Shown here piece after piece: positions 49,071 through 60,419 of a stretch of DNA of 64,000 bases (its first letter is position 1; the number at the start of each line of letters is the position of its first letter). The notes beneath the pieces were generated by a model. The model did no database searches, had not been told where the DNA came from, and saw nothing but the letters and a program-made list of their open reading frames with translations. This DNA is from Podospora bellae-mahoneyi. Its lineage: Eukaryota; Ascomycota; Sordariomycetes; Sordariales; Podosporaceae. The DNA is taken from the NCBI RefSeq assembly GCF_035222275.1, contig NC_085886.1:3933770-3997769 (forward strand), given 5' to 3'. A program made the translations under genes and the position numbers.

Positions 49071-49236
49071 GGACCCAGACCCCGGTAACCGCACGCTACT
49101 GCCCTTATCCACTTACACGTGACCCACTCCACTCTTTAACGGGGTATCCTTCCCCAAAAAACTTAGCAATAAACTTTAATATCACAACATCTTGCATCGT
49201 ACACAACTATCACATCACGATCAATACCATGCTAGA

Positions 49237-52144
49237 ATGGAACCTTTTATTTATATCTCCCACTTTCAAATTCTTGTTTGTAGGAAATGTAAGGTGGCTG
49301 TTCTTGTGGATGAGGTGCTTACCCATCTTCGTACGTCCCATAAAGACATTGCAGCTGTGGACAGACCGGATATCGTACGAGAGTGCAACAATTCACTGGC
49401 GGTCTTTCGAAAACAACAAGACCTAATAAACCTCACACTTCCTCCCACGGCAATTGACCCAATTCCAGAACTAGGGAAGCCTTCTTCTGATGGATTAAAG
49501 TGCGATGCCTGCGCCTATATCGTACGGACCAAGAGGGCGATGCAGGAGCACTGCCGTACGAGGCACGACTGGGTTAACCCCAACACAAAAGGAGGAAATA
49601 TTAAGGTAGCCCAACAACACCAGGGACCTTGGAAAACTGGGATATATTGCCAGCGTTTTTTTAAAAGCCGGTTAGCTGCCGGATACTTTGAGGTACGATC
49701 AACGGAGCCGGCAGCCGGAAGTCCCGACCTCGTACAACAAACCCAAAGACGAAAAGAGCAGTTTATGGAATCCTATCGTACGATTAGCTCGACTCTCCAA
49801 CAAACATCAACAACCATCACAGCAAGTGAGGGACGATTAGCTCCAAATCCCTGGCTAACTAGGATGGGTTGGACACACCACCTTGGGTCTTTAGACCGGC
49901 AGGCCTTACATCGTGCGACCTCTCTCAACCCAAACGAGGGATGGTTAGACGGTGAGGATCCAGTTACGTTTACGGTCCTCCAAAAAAATCTGGGAGAGGA
50001 TTGACCAGGTTACTGCCGATGCAATGGTAAGGTCGTCGTCCGATGAAGTCGGTTACCCCGTTCTATTCGAGGTTAATAAAAAAGACGATCGACCAAAAGC
50101 CCAACAAGCCTTTTAATGGTAGTAGCCTGGTCCCTCGTACGATACAGAAGTACTCTCTTGTTTGGAAAAGGATTTTTGGGTACATTTGCCGCACACAGAG
50201 CTGGGATCAACAGGATCGGCCACCGTACGAATTAAACGCCAGCCAGACCAGAAGTCTGGAGACTGTTATACAAGTGGCATGGGAGTTTCACCACGGTAGC
50301 GATGAGGCCGGACGAGAGTTGCTGGATCAGGTACTTGTTGATTTCTTCATTGGACTTTTGGATCATCCTCTCCCACGGTCGTCGTACGAAAGCGCCCTCC
50401 TTTCTGCCCTAGCTGCTATGGCCCTAAAGGATGATGGAAGGTGGTACACCCCGTCCGATTTTACACCACTCCTGTCTGCCATCGTCACCCTCGGTAAAGC
50501 CTTTGTCGTACGACACTCACTTTACGAGTTTGCCCAGCTGGAAGAGGCAGGCAAAAAGCCTAGTCTCTTTGATATCGTCCGCCCCAAAGTCTCGAGGTTC
50601 CTGACTAGGGTTCACCAAAGTAACTACCCTACACCGATGGACTGGGTTTTGGAGGCTCGTGCGTATGGTATGACCATCAATAGCTCCACGGCATCCGAAG
50701 GCAGGCTTGCGCTTAACGGTACTACTATTGTATACCAGGACATCTCTACCACCATTGACGCCCTGGCCGAGATGATGCATATTCTGGTTGATGAGATTGA
50801 TCGTACGGTCCAGGACCTAACTTTCTCGTTAATATCGGACGTTCCTCTCCCGGAGATTCCTTGGGATGATTTAAAGGATGATATGAGCCAGGATAAGATT
50901 GGGTATTCCTTTCTTTCCGATCCTGGTAATATATGCTTCCGGCGGCCTTGGAATTGGATCGTACGACGCATTACCGAAAATCCTTCCCTTACCCAACTTT
51001 GGTTGAGAGAAGAGGGCGACGGTTATGTTTATTGTACGACCGAGGCCCAGTTGTACCTGGACCGGGTAGACAAGCTCCGATCCCTCCTTTTATCGCCATC
51101 CATTTATTGTCAGGGTTACCGCCTCGTACGACAGAGCTTTTGAGCATGAGGTTCCAGAACACACCGGTTGGAGGGCTTAGAAATATATTTATCCAGCACG
51201 GCATGGTCGCAATCGTACTGCGGTACCACAAAGGGTTAAGCCACACTGGACAGCTAAAGGTTATTCACCGCTATCTCCCAAGGGAGCTAGGTGTGAGCGT
51301 CGTACGATACCTCTGGCTTATCCACCCCTTTTGCCTCAGTTTACAACACCAGCTTGACGGAGCCTCCACCCCCACTCCATTCTTCTGGGATGCAAAATTC
51401 GTACGGCCGTTTAAGGATATCGAGTCTGGGGGTGCCGGCCCAGCTATATCCTCCAGTAACCCAGGAAACCAATGGTCGTCCGATAAAGTCAGCCGGGCCC
51501 TCTCATCGTACACAGAGCGCCACCTCGGGTCCAAAATCAGTATTCGGCCCTGGCGTCATATTGCCGTGGGTATTGCCCGCCAATTTCTTACTCATCTTAT
51601 TCCAAGGAGTTTGTTAGAAAATAAGATAGTACTGTCGTCCGATGATTACGACGCGTCTGATTTTAGCTGCGACGAGGATGACGAAAATGAGGGCTTTAAT
51701 CCTATGATTGCGGCTCAAACCGGCCACTCGGAAAAGATTGCTGGGATGGTATATGCTAGGCATATTGACCAGGGAAGGTTGGGGCATGCCGTACGACAAC
51801 AGCGGTTTATGAAGCTTAGCCAGTCATGGCACCAGCTATTTACCTTTGGCTCGGACGATACTTTAACGCTCCAGCAGACCAAAACCAACCTCTTCCAGAA
51901 CCAGCGTTATACCGTACGACAGGAACGACTCCGGTACTTAGCCAGCCTTGATATTGAGGGCCGTTTCCGTCAGATGCTTAATAACCCTGATGCTGGTTTT
52001 AAAGGCAACCAGCGCGAGGTGTTAACTTCTGTCGTACGAGGGTTTAGCCCAATCCTATCAGTAATTCTCCGATGGATTGTAGTACAATCCGTTGAAAAAA
52101 AAGCGCACCAAAAGAAACGCCCCACTTTAGAAACAGGGGGGTAG
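49237..52144 (+). pseudogene. TLH-like gene, C4: zinc fingers + recombinase-like region, helicase lost
   Basis: The start ATGGAACCT (49,237) lies 22 codons before the C terminal half of finger 1. Finger 1 is C15-x2-C18-x11-H30-x4-H35 and finger 2 is C89-x2-C92-x12-H105-x4-H110, the OrsD-like pair seen in fungal helicase repeats. Three frames carry the rest: 49,192-50,004, about 50,050-51,090 and 51,090-52,144. Compared with the other copies, C4 has an extra A near 49,984 and near 50,080 and one T fewer near 51,090, all in homopolymers. A region with tyrosine-recombinase-like boxes follows (PRTTELL at 51,121; RYHKG at 51,221; RPWRH at 51,545; TGHS at 51,719; Y at 51,752). The frame leaves the element at 52,055 before Walker A and reads 29 codons into C5. 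Confidence 0.8.
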
Positions 52145-52162
52145 GATCCGTTGAGGAATCAG

Positions 52163-54465
52163 TTGTACGATCCGATGGGATTTCTTCTACCAAAATGAAA
52201 AAGAAAAGCATTATTAGAATCGCCATGACGAGCTGCACAGAATGGTATCAAATGCATCGTCGTACGAGCTGTATAGAAATGGAAGTAAAAGAGGTAAAGT
52301 TAGGTGTAAGTGTGCTGGTGATGCACGTGCATAGTAGTGTAAGGTTATATAAGGGAATAGTTTTTTGTACGATCCGATAAGATTTTTCCCATTAAATTAA
52401 AAAAGAAAAGTATCACCGGAATTACTATAGGGAGCTGCATAGAATAGTATCAAGTATATCGTCGTACGAGCTATATGGAAATGGAAGTAAAAGAGGTAAA
52501 GTTGGGTATAAGTGTGCTGGTAATACACGTGTATGGCAGTGTAAGGTTATATAAGGGAATAGTTTTTTGTACGATCCGATAAGATTTTTCCTATCAAATT
52601 AAAAGAGAAAGGCATCATTGGAATTACCATAGCGAGCTGTATAGAATGGTATTAAATGCATCGTCGTACGAGCTATATAGAAATGGAAGTAAAGATGTGA
52701 AGGTGGGTGCTGGCGATGCACGTGTATGGCAGTGTGAGGTTGTATAAGGGAATAGTTTTTTGTACGATCCGATAAGATTTTTCCTATTAACTTAAAAAGT
52801 AAAGATATTATTAGAATCACCTACACGAGCCGTATAGAATGGTATTAAGTGTATTGTCGTACGAGCTATATGGAAATGGAAGTAAAAGAGGTGAAGTTAG
52901 GTATAAGTGTGCTGGTGATGCACGTGCATAGTAGTGTAAGGTTATATAAGGGAATAGTTTTTTATACGATCCGATAAGATTTTTCCTATTAAATTAAAAA
53001 TCAAAGATATTATTGGAATTGCTATAACGAGCTGCATGGAATGATATTAAGTGTATTATTGTACGAGCTGTGTGGAAATGGAAGTAAAAGATATGAAGTT
53101 AGGTGTAAGTGTGCTGGTGATACACGTGTATAGCAGTATAAGGTTATATAATTAAATGGTTTGTTGTACGATCCGATGGGATTTTTCCTATAAAATTAAA
53201 AGAGAAAAGTATTATTGGAACTGGCATAACGAGCTGCATAGAATGGTATTAAGTGTATCATCGTACGAGGTGTGTGGAAATGGAAGTAAAAGATGTAAAG
53301 TTGGGTGCTGGTAATGCACGTGCATGGCAGTGTAAGGTTATATAAGGGAATAGTTTTTGTACGATCCGATAAGATTTTTCCTATTAAATTAAAAATTAAA
53401 GATATTATTGGAATTACTATAGGGAGCTGTATAGAATGGTATTAAGTGTATTATCGTACGAACGGTGTGGAAATGGAAGTAAAAGAGGTGAAGTTGGGTG
53501 TAAGCGTGCTGGTGATATACGTGTATAGTAGTGTGAGGTTCTGTAATTAAATGGTTTTTTGTACGATCCGATAAGATTTTTCCTATTAACTTAAAAAGCA
53601 AGGATATTATTGGAATTACTATAACGAGCTGCACAGAATGGTATTAAGTGTATTATCGTACGAGCGGTAGGGAATTGAAAGTAAAAGATATAAAGTTGGG
53701 TGTAAGTGTGCTGGTAATGTACGTATATAGTAGTATAAGGTTATATAAGGGAATAGTTTTTTGTACGATCCGATAAGATTTTTCCTATTAAATTAAAAAT
53801 TAAAGATACTATTAGAATTGCTATAACGAGCTGCATGGAATAATATTAAGTGTATCGTCGTACGAGCTGTATGTAATGGAAGTAAAGATGTGAAGGTGGG
53901 TGCTGGCGATGCACGTGCATGGCAGTGTAAGGTTGTATAAGGGAATAGTTTTTTGTACGATCTGATGAGATTTTTCCTATTAACTTAAAAAGCAAGGATA
54001 TTATTGGAATTGCTATAACGAGCTGTATGGAATAATATTAAGTGTATTATTGTACGAGCGGTGGGGAATTGGAAGTAAAAGATATAAAGTTAGGTGTAAG
54101 TGTGTTAGTGATGTACGTGTATAGTAGTGTAAGGTTATGTAAGGGAATAGTTTTTTGTATGATCCGATAAGATTTCTTTTATTAAAATAAAAGAGAAAAG
54201 TATTATTGGAATTGCTATAGGGAACCGTATAGAATGGCATTAAGTGTATTATCGTACGAGCTGTATGGAAATGGAAGTAAAAGAGGTAAAGTTAGGTGTA
54301 AGTGTGCTGGTGATGCACGTGTATAGTAGTATAAGGTTATATAAAAGAATAGTTTTTTATACGATCCGATAAGATTTTTCCTATTAAAATAAAAGAGAAA
54401 AGTATTATTAGAATTACTATAGCGAGCTATATAGAATAGTATTAAATATATTATCGTACGAGTAT
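52163..54465 (+). repeat. VNTR-1 in C5 (12 units of ~195-200 bp)
   Basis: Cores near 52,165, 52,368, 52,570, 52,765, 52,968, 53,166, 53,357, 53,563, 53,766, 53,957, 54,158 and 54,358. This is the largest VNTR-1 array of the five copies. Confidence 0.9.
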
Positions 54466-55129
54466 TATAGAAATCTAAATAATAAATAAAAATTATAAAT
54501 TCGATTTTTATTACCGTATAACTTATTTAGTTATCGGAATTATTAATAATTATAAGCTCCTAACTTCCTTTTATAGCTTACTTATTTCTCTCGTCCTCCC
54601 CTTCGGCTATAATACCCCTTTAAATAGCAGTAAAGAAGCTATATCTACTACTATAATCCCTCCATTTATAATTACTATAAGCATTACCCTAATACCCATC
54701 CGTCGTACGATAATCCCTAAATAGCCCCCTATTAGGCTTACTAGTATAGGTAGTATAAGGAGAAGTAGCTATTAAACTACGGCTTTAGATTAAAACTATA
54801 TTAAAGTAGCTCGGACGAGCTAGTACTTTAGCCCCCTTTACTTTGCCGGGAATATATTCGATATTGGCCGATAGTAAGGCCGAAATTACTTACTATATTA
54901 CCTATATATTTATTAATTTAAGTATTATTGTACGGGAAAGATATATACTTATATTAATATAGAAGCTATTTATTAGCCTCCTAATATAAAGCTGGCCAGT
55001 GTCGATAACTTCGTACGAGCTACGGGTATTAAGGACTAGAGCCATTTTATATATTAGTTGAAAATCGATTGTTTTATACGATAGAAAAGTTTATTAGAAA
55101 AGGATTTTAATAAGAATTAAAGTCGCTAT

Positions 55130-55550
55130 TATATAGCTGGCCTCTCGAGAGATTTGGAAGAAAAGGTGTGTACCCGGCAGCCACACGTCACTGCCTTCGT
55201 GCTAGGCGTGCCCACGTAACTGCCTTCTTGCCAGGCGTGCCTTGACCATCGTACGGGACCGACGCCTTGATCGGAATAATACGGCTCTGTTGCATAGCTG
55301 GCCTATCGAGGGATTTGGAAGAAAAGGTTTGTACCCGGCAGCTATACGCTACTGCCTTCGTGTCCTGGCGTGCCTTGACTATCGTACGGGATAAACGCCC
55401 TAATCGGAATAACACGGCTCTATTATATAGCTGGCCTGTCGAGGGATTTAGAAGAAAAGGTCTGTACCCGGCAGCCATACGTTACTACCTACGTACCCAC
55501 GCAATTGCCTTTGTACCAGGCGTGCCTTAACCATCGTACGGGACCTAGAC
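55130..55550 (+). repeat. VNTR-2 in C5 (3 units)
   Basis: Units start near 55,135, 55,298 and 55,430 with AGCTGGCCT(C/A/G)TCGAG. A frame of 96 codons on the minus strand is a repeat by-product. Confidence 0.85.
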
Positions 55551-55707
55551 CCCGGTAACCGCACGCTACTGCCCTTATCTACTTACACGTGACCCACTCT
55601 ACTCTTTTACGGGGTATCCTTCCCTAAAAAAATTTAGTAATAAACTTTAATATTATAATATTTTATATCGTATATAACTATTATATTACGATTAATACTA
55701 TATTAAA

Positions 55708-58700
55708 ATAGAACCTTTTATTTATATTTCCTACTTTTAAATTCTTATTTATAGGAAATATAAAGTAATTGTTTTTATAGATAAGGTACTTATTTATCTT
55801 TATACGTTCTATAAAGATATTGTAGCTATAGATAGACCGGATATTATACGAAAGTATAATAATTTATTAACGGTTTTTCGAAAATAATAAGACTTAATAA
55901 ACCTTATACTTCCTCCTATAGTAATTAATTTAATTTTAGAATTAAGGAAGCTTTCTTTTAATAGATTAAAGTGCGATATTTGCGCCTATATTGTACGGAC
56001 TAAGAGGGCGATATAGGAGTATTACCGTACGAGGTACGACTGGATTAACCTTAATATAAAAGGAGGAAATATTAAGGTAGCTTAATAATACTAAGGACTT
56101 TAGAAAATTAGGATATATTACTAACGTTTTTTTAAAAGCCGGTTAGTTACCGGATACTTTAAAGTATAATTAACGAAGCCGGTAGCCGGAAGTCCTAACC
56201 TCGTATAATAAATTTAAAAACGAAAAAAGTAATTTATAGAATCTTATTATATAATTAGTTTAACTTTTTAATAAATATTAATAACTATTATAGTAAGTAA
56301 AGGACGATTAGTTTTAAATCCCTAGCTAACTAAGATAGGTTAAGTATATTACTTTAGGTTTTTAAACCGGTAAGCTTTATACTTTACGATTTTTTAATTT
56401 TTAAACGAAGGATAGTTAAACGGTAAAGATTTAATTACGTTTACGGTCCTCTAAAAAATCTAAGAAAAGATTAATTAAGTAATTATTAATATAATAATAA
56501 AGTTATTGTCCGATAAAGTCGGTTATTTAATTTTATTTAAAATTAATAAAAAAATAATCGATTAAAAACCTAATAAGCTTTTTAATAGTAGTAGCCTAGT
56601 CCTTCGTACGATATAAAAATACTTTCTTATTTAAAAAAGGATTTTTAAGTATATTTACCGTATATAGAGTTAGGATTAATAGGATTAACTACCGTATAAA
56701 TTAAATACTAATTAGACTAAAAGTTTAGAAATTATTATATAAGTAGTATAGGAATTTTATTATAGTAGCGATAAGGCCAGACGAAAGTTATTAAATTAAA
56801 TATTTATTAATTTTTTTATTAAACTTTTAGATTATCCTTTCCTATAGTCGTCGTACGAAAGCGCCCTCTTTTTTACCCTAGCTATTATAGCCCTAAAGGA
56901 TAATAAAAAATAATATATCTTATCCGATTTTATATAACTTTTATTTACTATCATTACCTTCGGTAAAGCCTTTATCGTACGATATTTACTTTACGAATTT
57001 TCTCGGTTAAAAAAAATAAGTAAAAAGCTTAATCTTTTTAATATTATCCGCCCTAAAGTTTTAAGGTTTATAATTAAGGTTTATTAAGGTAATTATTTTA
57101 TATTAATAGACTAGATTTTAGAGGTTCGTACGTATAATATAATTATTAATAGTTCTACGGTATCCGAAAGTAAGTTTACGCTTAACGGTACTACTATTAT
57201 ATATTAAGATATCTCTACTACTATTAATACCCTAGCTAAAATAATATATATTTTAGTTAATAAAATTAATCGTACGGTTTAGGACCTAACTTTTTTATTA
57301 ATATTAAACGTTCCTTTTCTGGAAATTCCTTAAAATAATTTAAAGAATAATATAAATTAGGATAAAATTAGGTATTCTTTTCTTTTTAATTTTAATAATA
57401 TATACTTTCGGCGGCTTTAGAATTAAATTATATAATATATTACCGAAAATCCTTCCTTTACTTAACTTTAATTAAAAAAAAAGGATAACGGTTATATTTA
57501 TTATACGACCGAGGCCTAGTTATACCTAGACCGGATAAATAAACTCCGATCCTTCCTTTTTATCGCGATATATTTATTATTAAGGTTACCGCTTTATATA
57601 ATAAAGCTTTTAAGTATAAGGTTTTAAAATATATTAGTTAAAGGGCTTAAAAATATATTTATTTAGTATAGTATAGTCGTAATCGTATTACGGTATTATA
57701 AAGGAATAAATTATATTAGATAGCTAAAGGTTATTTACTATTATTTCCTAAGGGAACTAAGTATAAGCGTTATATAATACTTTTAACTTATTTACCCTTT
57801 TTACTTTAATTTATAATACTAGCTTAACGGAGCTTCTACCTTTATTTTATTCTTTTAAAATATAAAATTTATATAGCCGTTTAAGGATATTAAGTTTAAA
57901 GGTACTAGCTTAATTATATTTTTTAATAATTTAAGAAATTAATAATTATTTAATGAAGTTAGCCGGGCCCTCTTATCGTATATAAAGTATTATTTCGGAT
58001 TTAAAATTAGTATTTAGCTCTAGCGTTATATTACTATAAATATTACTTGCTAATTTCTTACTTATTTTATTTTAAAAAATTTATTAAAAAATAAAATAGT
58101 ACCGTCGTTCGATAATTATAATACGTTTAATTTTAATTACAATAAGGATAACGAAATTAAGGGCTTTAATTCTATAATTACGGCTTAAACCGGCTACTCG
58201 AAAAAGGTTACTAGGATAGTATACGCTAAGTATATTAATTAGGGAAGGTTAAAGTATATTATATAATAATAATAGTTTATAAAGCTTAATTAATTATAGT
58301 ATTAATTATTTATTTTTAGTTCGGACGATACTTTAATACTTTAGTAAACTAAAACTAACCTCTTTTAAAACTAGTATTATACCGTACGATAAGAACGACT
58401 TTAGTATTTAACTAGCCTTAATATTAAAAGCCGTTTCCGTTAAATATTTAATAACCCTAATATTAGTTTTAAAGGTAATTAGCGTAAAGTATTAATTTCT
58501 ATTATATAAAGGTTTAGCTTAATCTTTTATATTACCGGAATAGAAAGTAAAAAAAATATTATTTTTTTACTTCCGGCCTATTATATAAAAGATAGGGTTA
58601 CTATTATTATTTTCCTTTTTATAGTACTATAAAAAAATATAATTTAGCGTTATAAAAAATTAAGGATTGGTTATACGATTTAGAGCTCTAAAGAGGTTTC

Positions 58701-60414
58701 GGTTAACTAAGTTATTCTTATAATACTAAAGGTTTTTTATATTTAAACGTTTAAGACCTTTATTAATAGGTTTAACGTACGATAATAATTTAATTGGATT
58801 ATTTTTAACGAGTATTATACTATTTTAAATTCGTCGTACGAATTTCGATTATTCCTTTAATAAATCGGTTAATATATAGCTTTAATCGGGATATAATTAG
58901 TCTTCTTAATAACTACCCTCTTACCTCGGGACCTACTAAAGTTTTATAAAAGTTTATATTTTAATTTATAAAAGGTAGTTATCGTACGGTTTATTATATT
59001 CCGGTTAAATATTAAGTACTTTATAGTTAAGTATAAAGATTAAAAGGCCGTCCTCCGAGCCCTTAGTTAGTAAGTTAAGTCTATCGGTAACTATAATCTT
59101 CGTATAAAGGTTATTATTTATTCCCTCTCGATCGATTTTTCTAAAGTTATTTTATATTTACTTAAGTGTCTAGTATATTATAGTAGTATGGAAGATAGTA
59201 TTTAGAAGAATAAAATTGTACGAAGGTAAATAAAAAGCGGTAGTACTATTATAGTAACGTCTGCTTTAGGTACTAATATTAATATTCTAGACGTATAATA
59301 TGTTTTTTATACCGGGCTTTTAAAGATATTAAGGGATTTTATTTAGGAAAGCGGACGAGCCGGGAGAAACGGAGTAAAAGCCGAATCGGTAATTTTTTTT
59401 ATAAAGAATCGTACGGTTAGAAAGTTAATTACTAAAGTTATAAATTTAGTATTATTAAAGATAAAGTATTTTATACGAAATAATAACCTATATTATAGGA
59501 TTATTTTTTCCCGGGTAATAGACGGGCGGATAGATAGAGCCGGATATAAGGAGGGCGAGGAGTTATATAGGTTATATAAAGAACGGTTTTCTAGTATAGC
59601 TCGTACGGAGTTTTGCCGGGTAGAGGAGGAGGGCTATAGGTTATATCGTACGGTAACCCCGGAGGCTATAAATAAAGGGGCTTTCGATATAGTTATTAAT
59701 AAAGAAAAGTAACGGTAGATTATTATAAAAAAGCGGGAAAGGAGGAAAGATATTATATGAAATATAAAGGTTATAACGAAAGCGTTTTTATAGTTATAGG
59801 TATACTATATAATTTACTTTTTAGAGTATACCGAATTTAGAGAGAAATACGTACGGTACGAATTCCAATAATTATCGGTTTATAGATTTTACGGGGTCGT
59901 ACGAAATACTCTATAATTATCTAAACTTCCTAGTAAATTAAAAAAGCTATATATATTAAAGGGTTTACTTAAGAATAAACGGGTTTAGAAAAAAAGTATA
60001 AAGTTAGGCGATTAGTTTTTAAGGGTTAAAGATTTAAGTTTAAGTACCGTACGAAAGTTAAATAGGGGTTTCTAGGGATATAATAAGTATAGGGTTCTTA
60101 AAAAGTTTTATAGGCAGTAGGAACCGTTAAAGGAAAATAAAGGTTCGTTTTATAAGTTTAGGAAAGACTATTCGTACGGGATAAAATTAATAATAAGGTT
60201 AATTATAGTTTAAAAAAAGAGGTTAGGTTGGTTTAAGGAGGATATTGAGGTACGTTATTGGAAGTACGGAGTTATATTGGATAAGAAGGTGGCGGTAGTA
60301 CGCCGGTTACTTATACGGGTAAAAGTATTGGATATTAAGTGTTCTGTAATAGCATTAGTTTAGGTTAGGGTGTGGAAGGAACTTCGTACGAGATATTTAA
60401 AGTTAATAGAGTAA
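55708..60414 (+). pseudogene. TLH-like gene remnant, C5: fingers + recombinase-like + RecQ helicase, full length
   Basis: From the ATA replacing the start codon to TAA at 60,412-60,414 the span is 4,707 bases, exactly 1,569 codons, so an intronless protein of about 1,568 aa is implied. RIP has converted many Gln and Trp codons to stops. Helicase signatures remain readable: the DECH box as NEYY (58,807-58,818), the motif III neighbourhood TLPPRDLLKFY (about 58,920), and motif VI as TAG-GAA-AGC-GGA-CGA-GCC-GGG (59,344-59,364), i.e. (Q)ESGRAGR with the Gln turned into a stop. SALGTNINI, the ALGTGINI-type motif V, precedes it. The order matches fungal telomere-linked RecQ-like helicases. It cannot be expressed as a full protein. 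Confidence 0.85.
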
Positions 60415-60419
60415 TTGTA

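Larger units (their letters stand above)
46797..52055 (+). mobile_element. Element copy C4 (3'-truncated, nearly free of RIP)
   Basis: Starts TATCAGTAATTCTCCG after GAGCCC of C3. The palindrome GGATTGTA-G-TACAATCC lies at 46,815-46,831. Four VNTR-1 units, a conserved spacer, 5 VNTR-2 units and about 2.8 kb of gene follow. It ends at CAATCCT|ATCAG, just before the helicase Walker A motif. Composition is near that of host genes, so it is the best reference for the unmutated element. Confidence 0.9.

Noticed and set aside
48239-49132. Several 60-130 codon frames on both strands over VNTR-2
   Set aside because: They repeat the same peptide because the DNA is a tandem repeat, and are not kept in the RIP-mutated copies.
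46903-54465. CRISPR-like array
   Set aside because: Units are ~200 bp direct tandem repeats with no short repeat/spacer alternation, in a eukaryotic genome.
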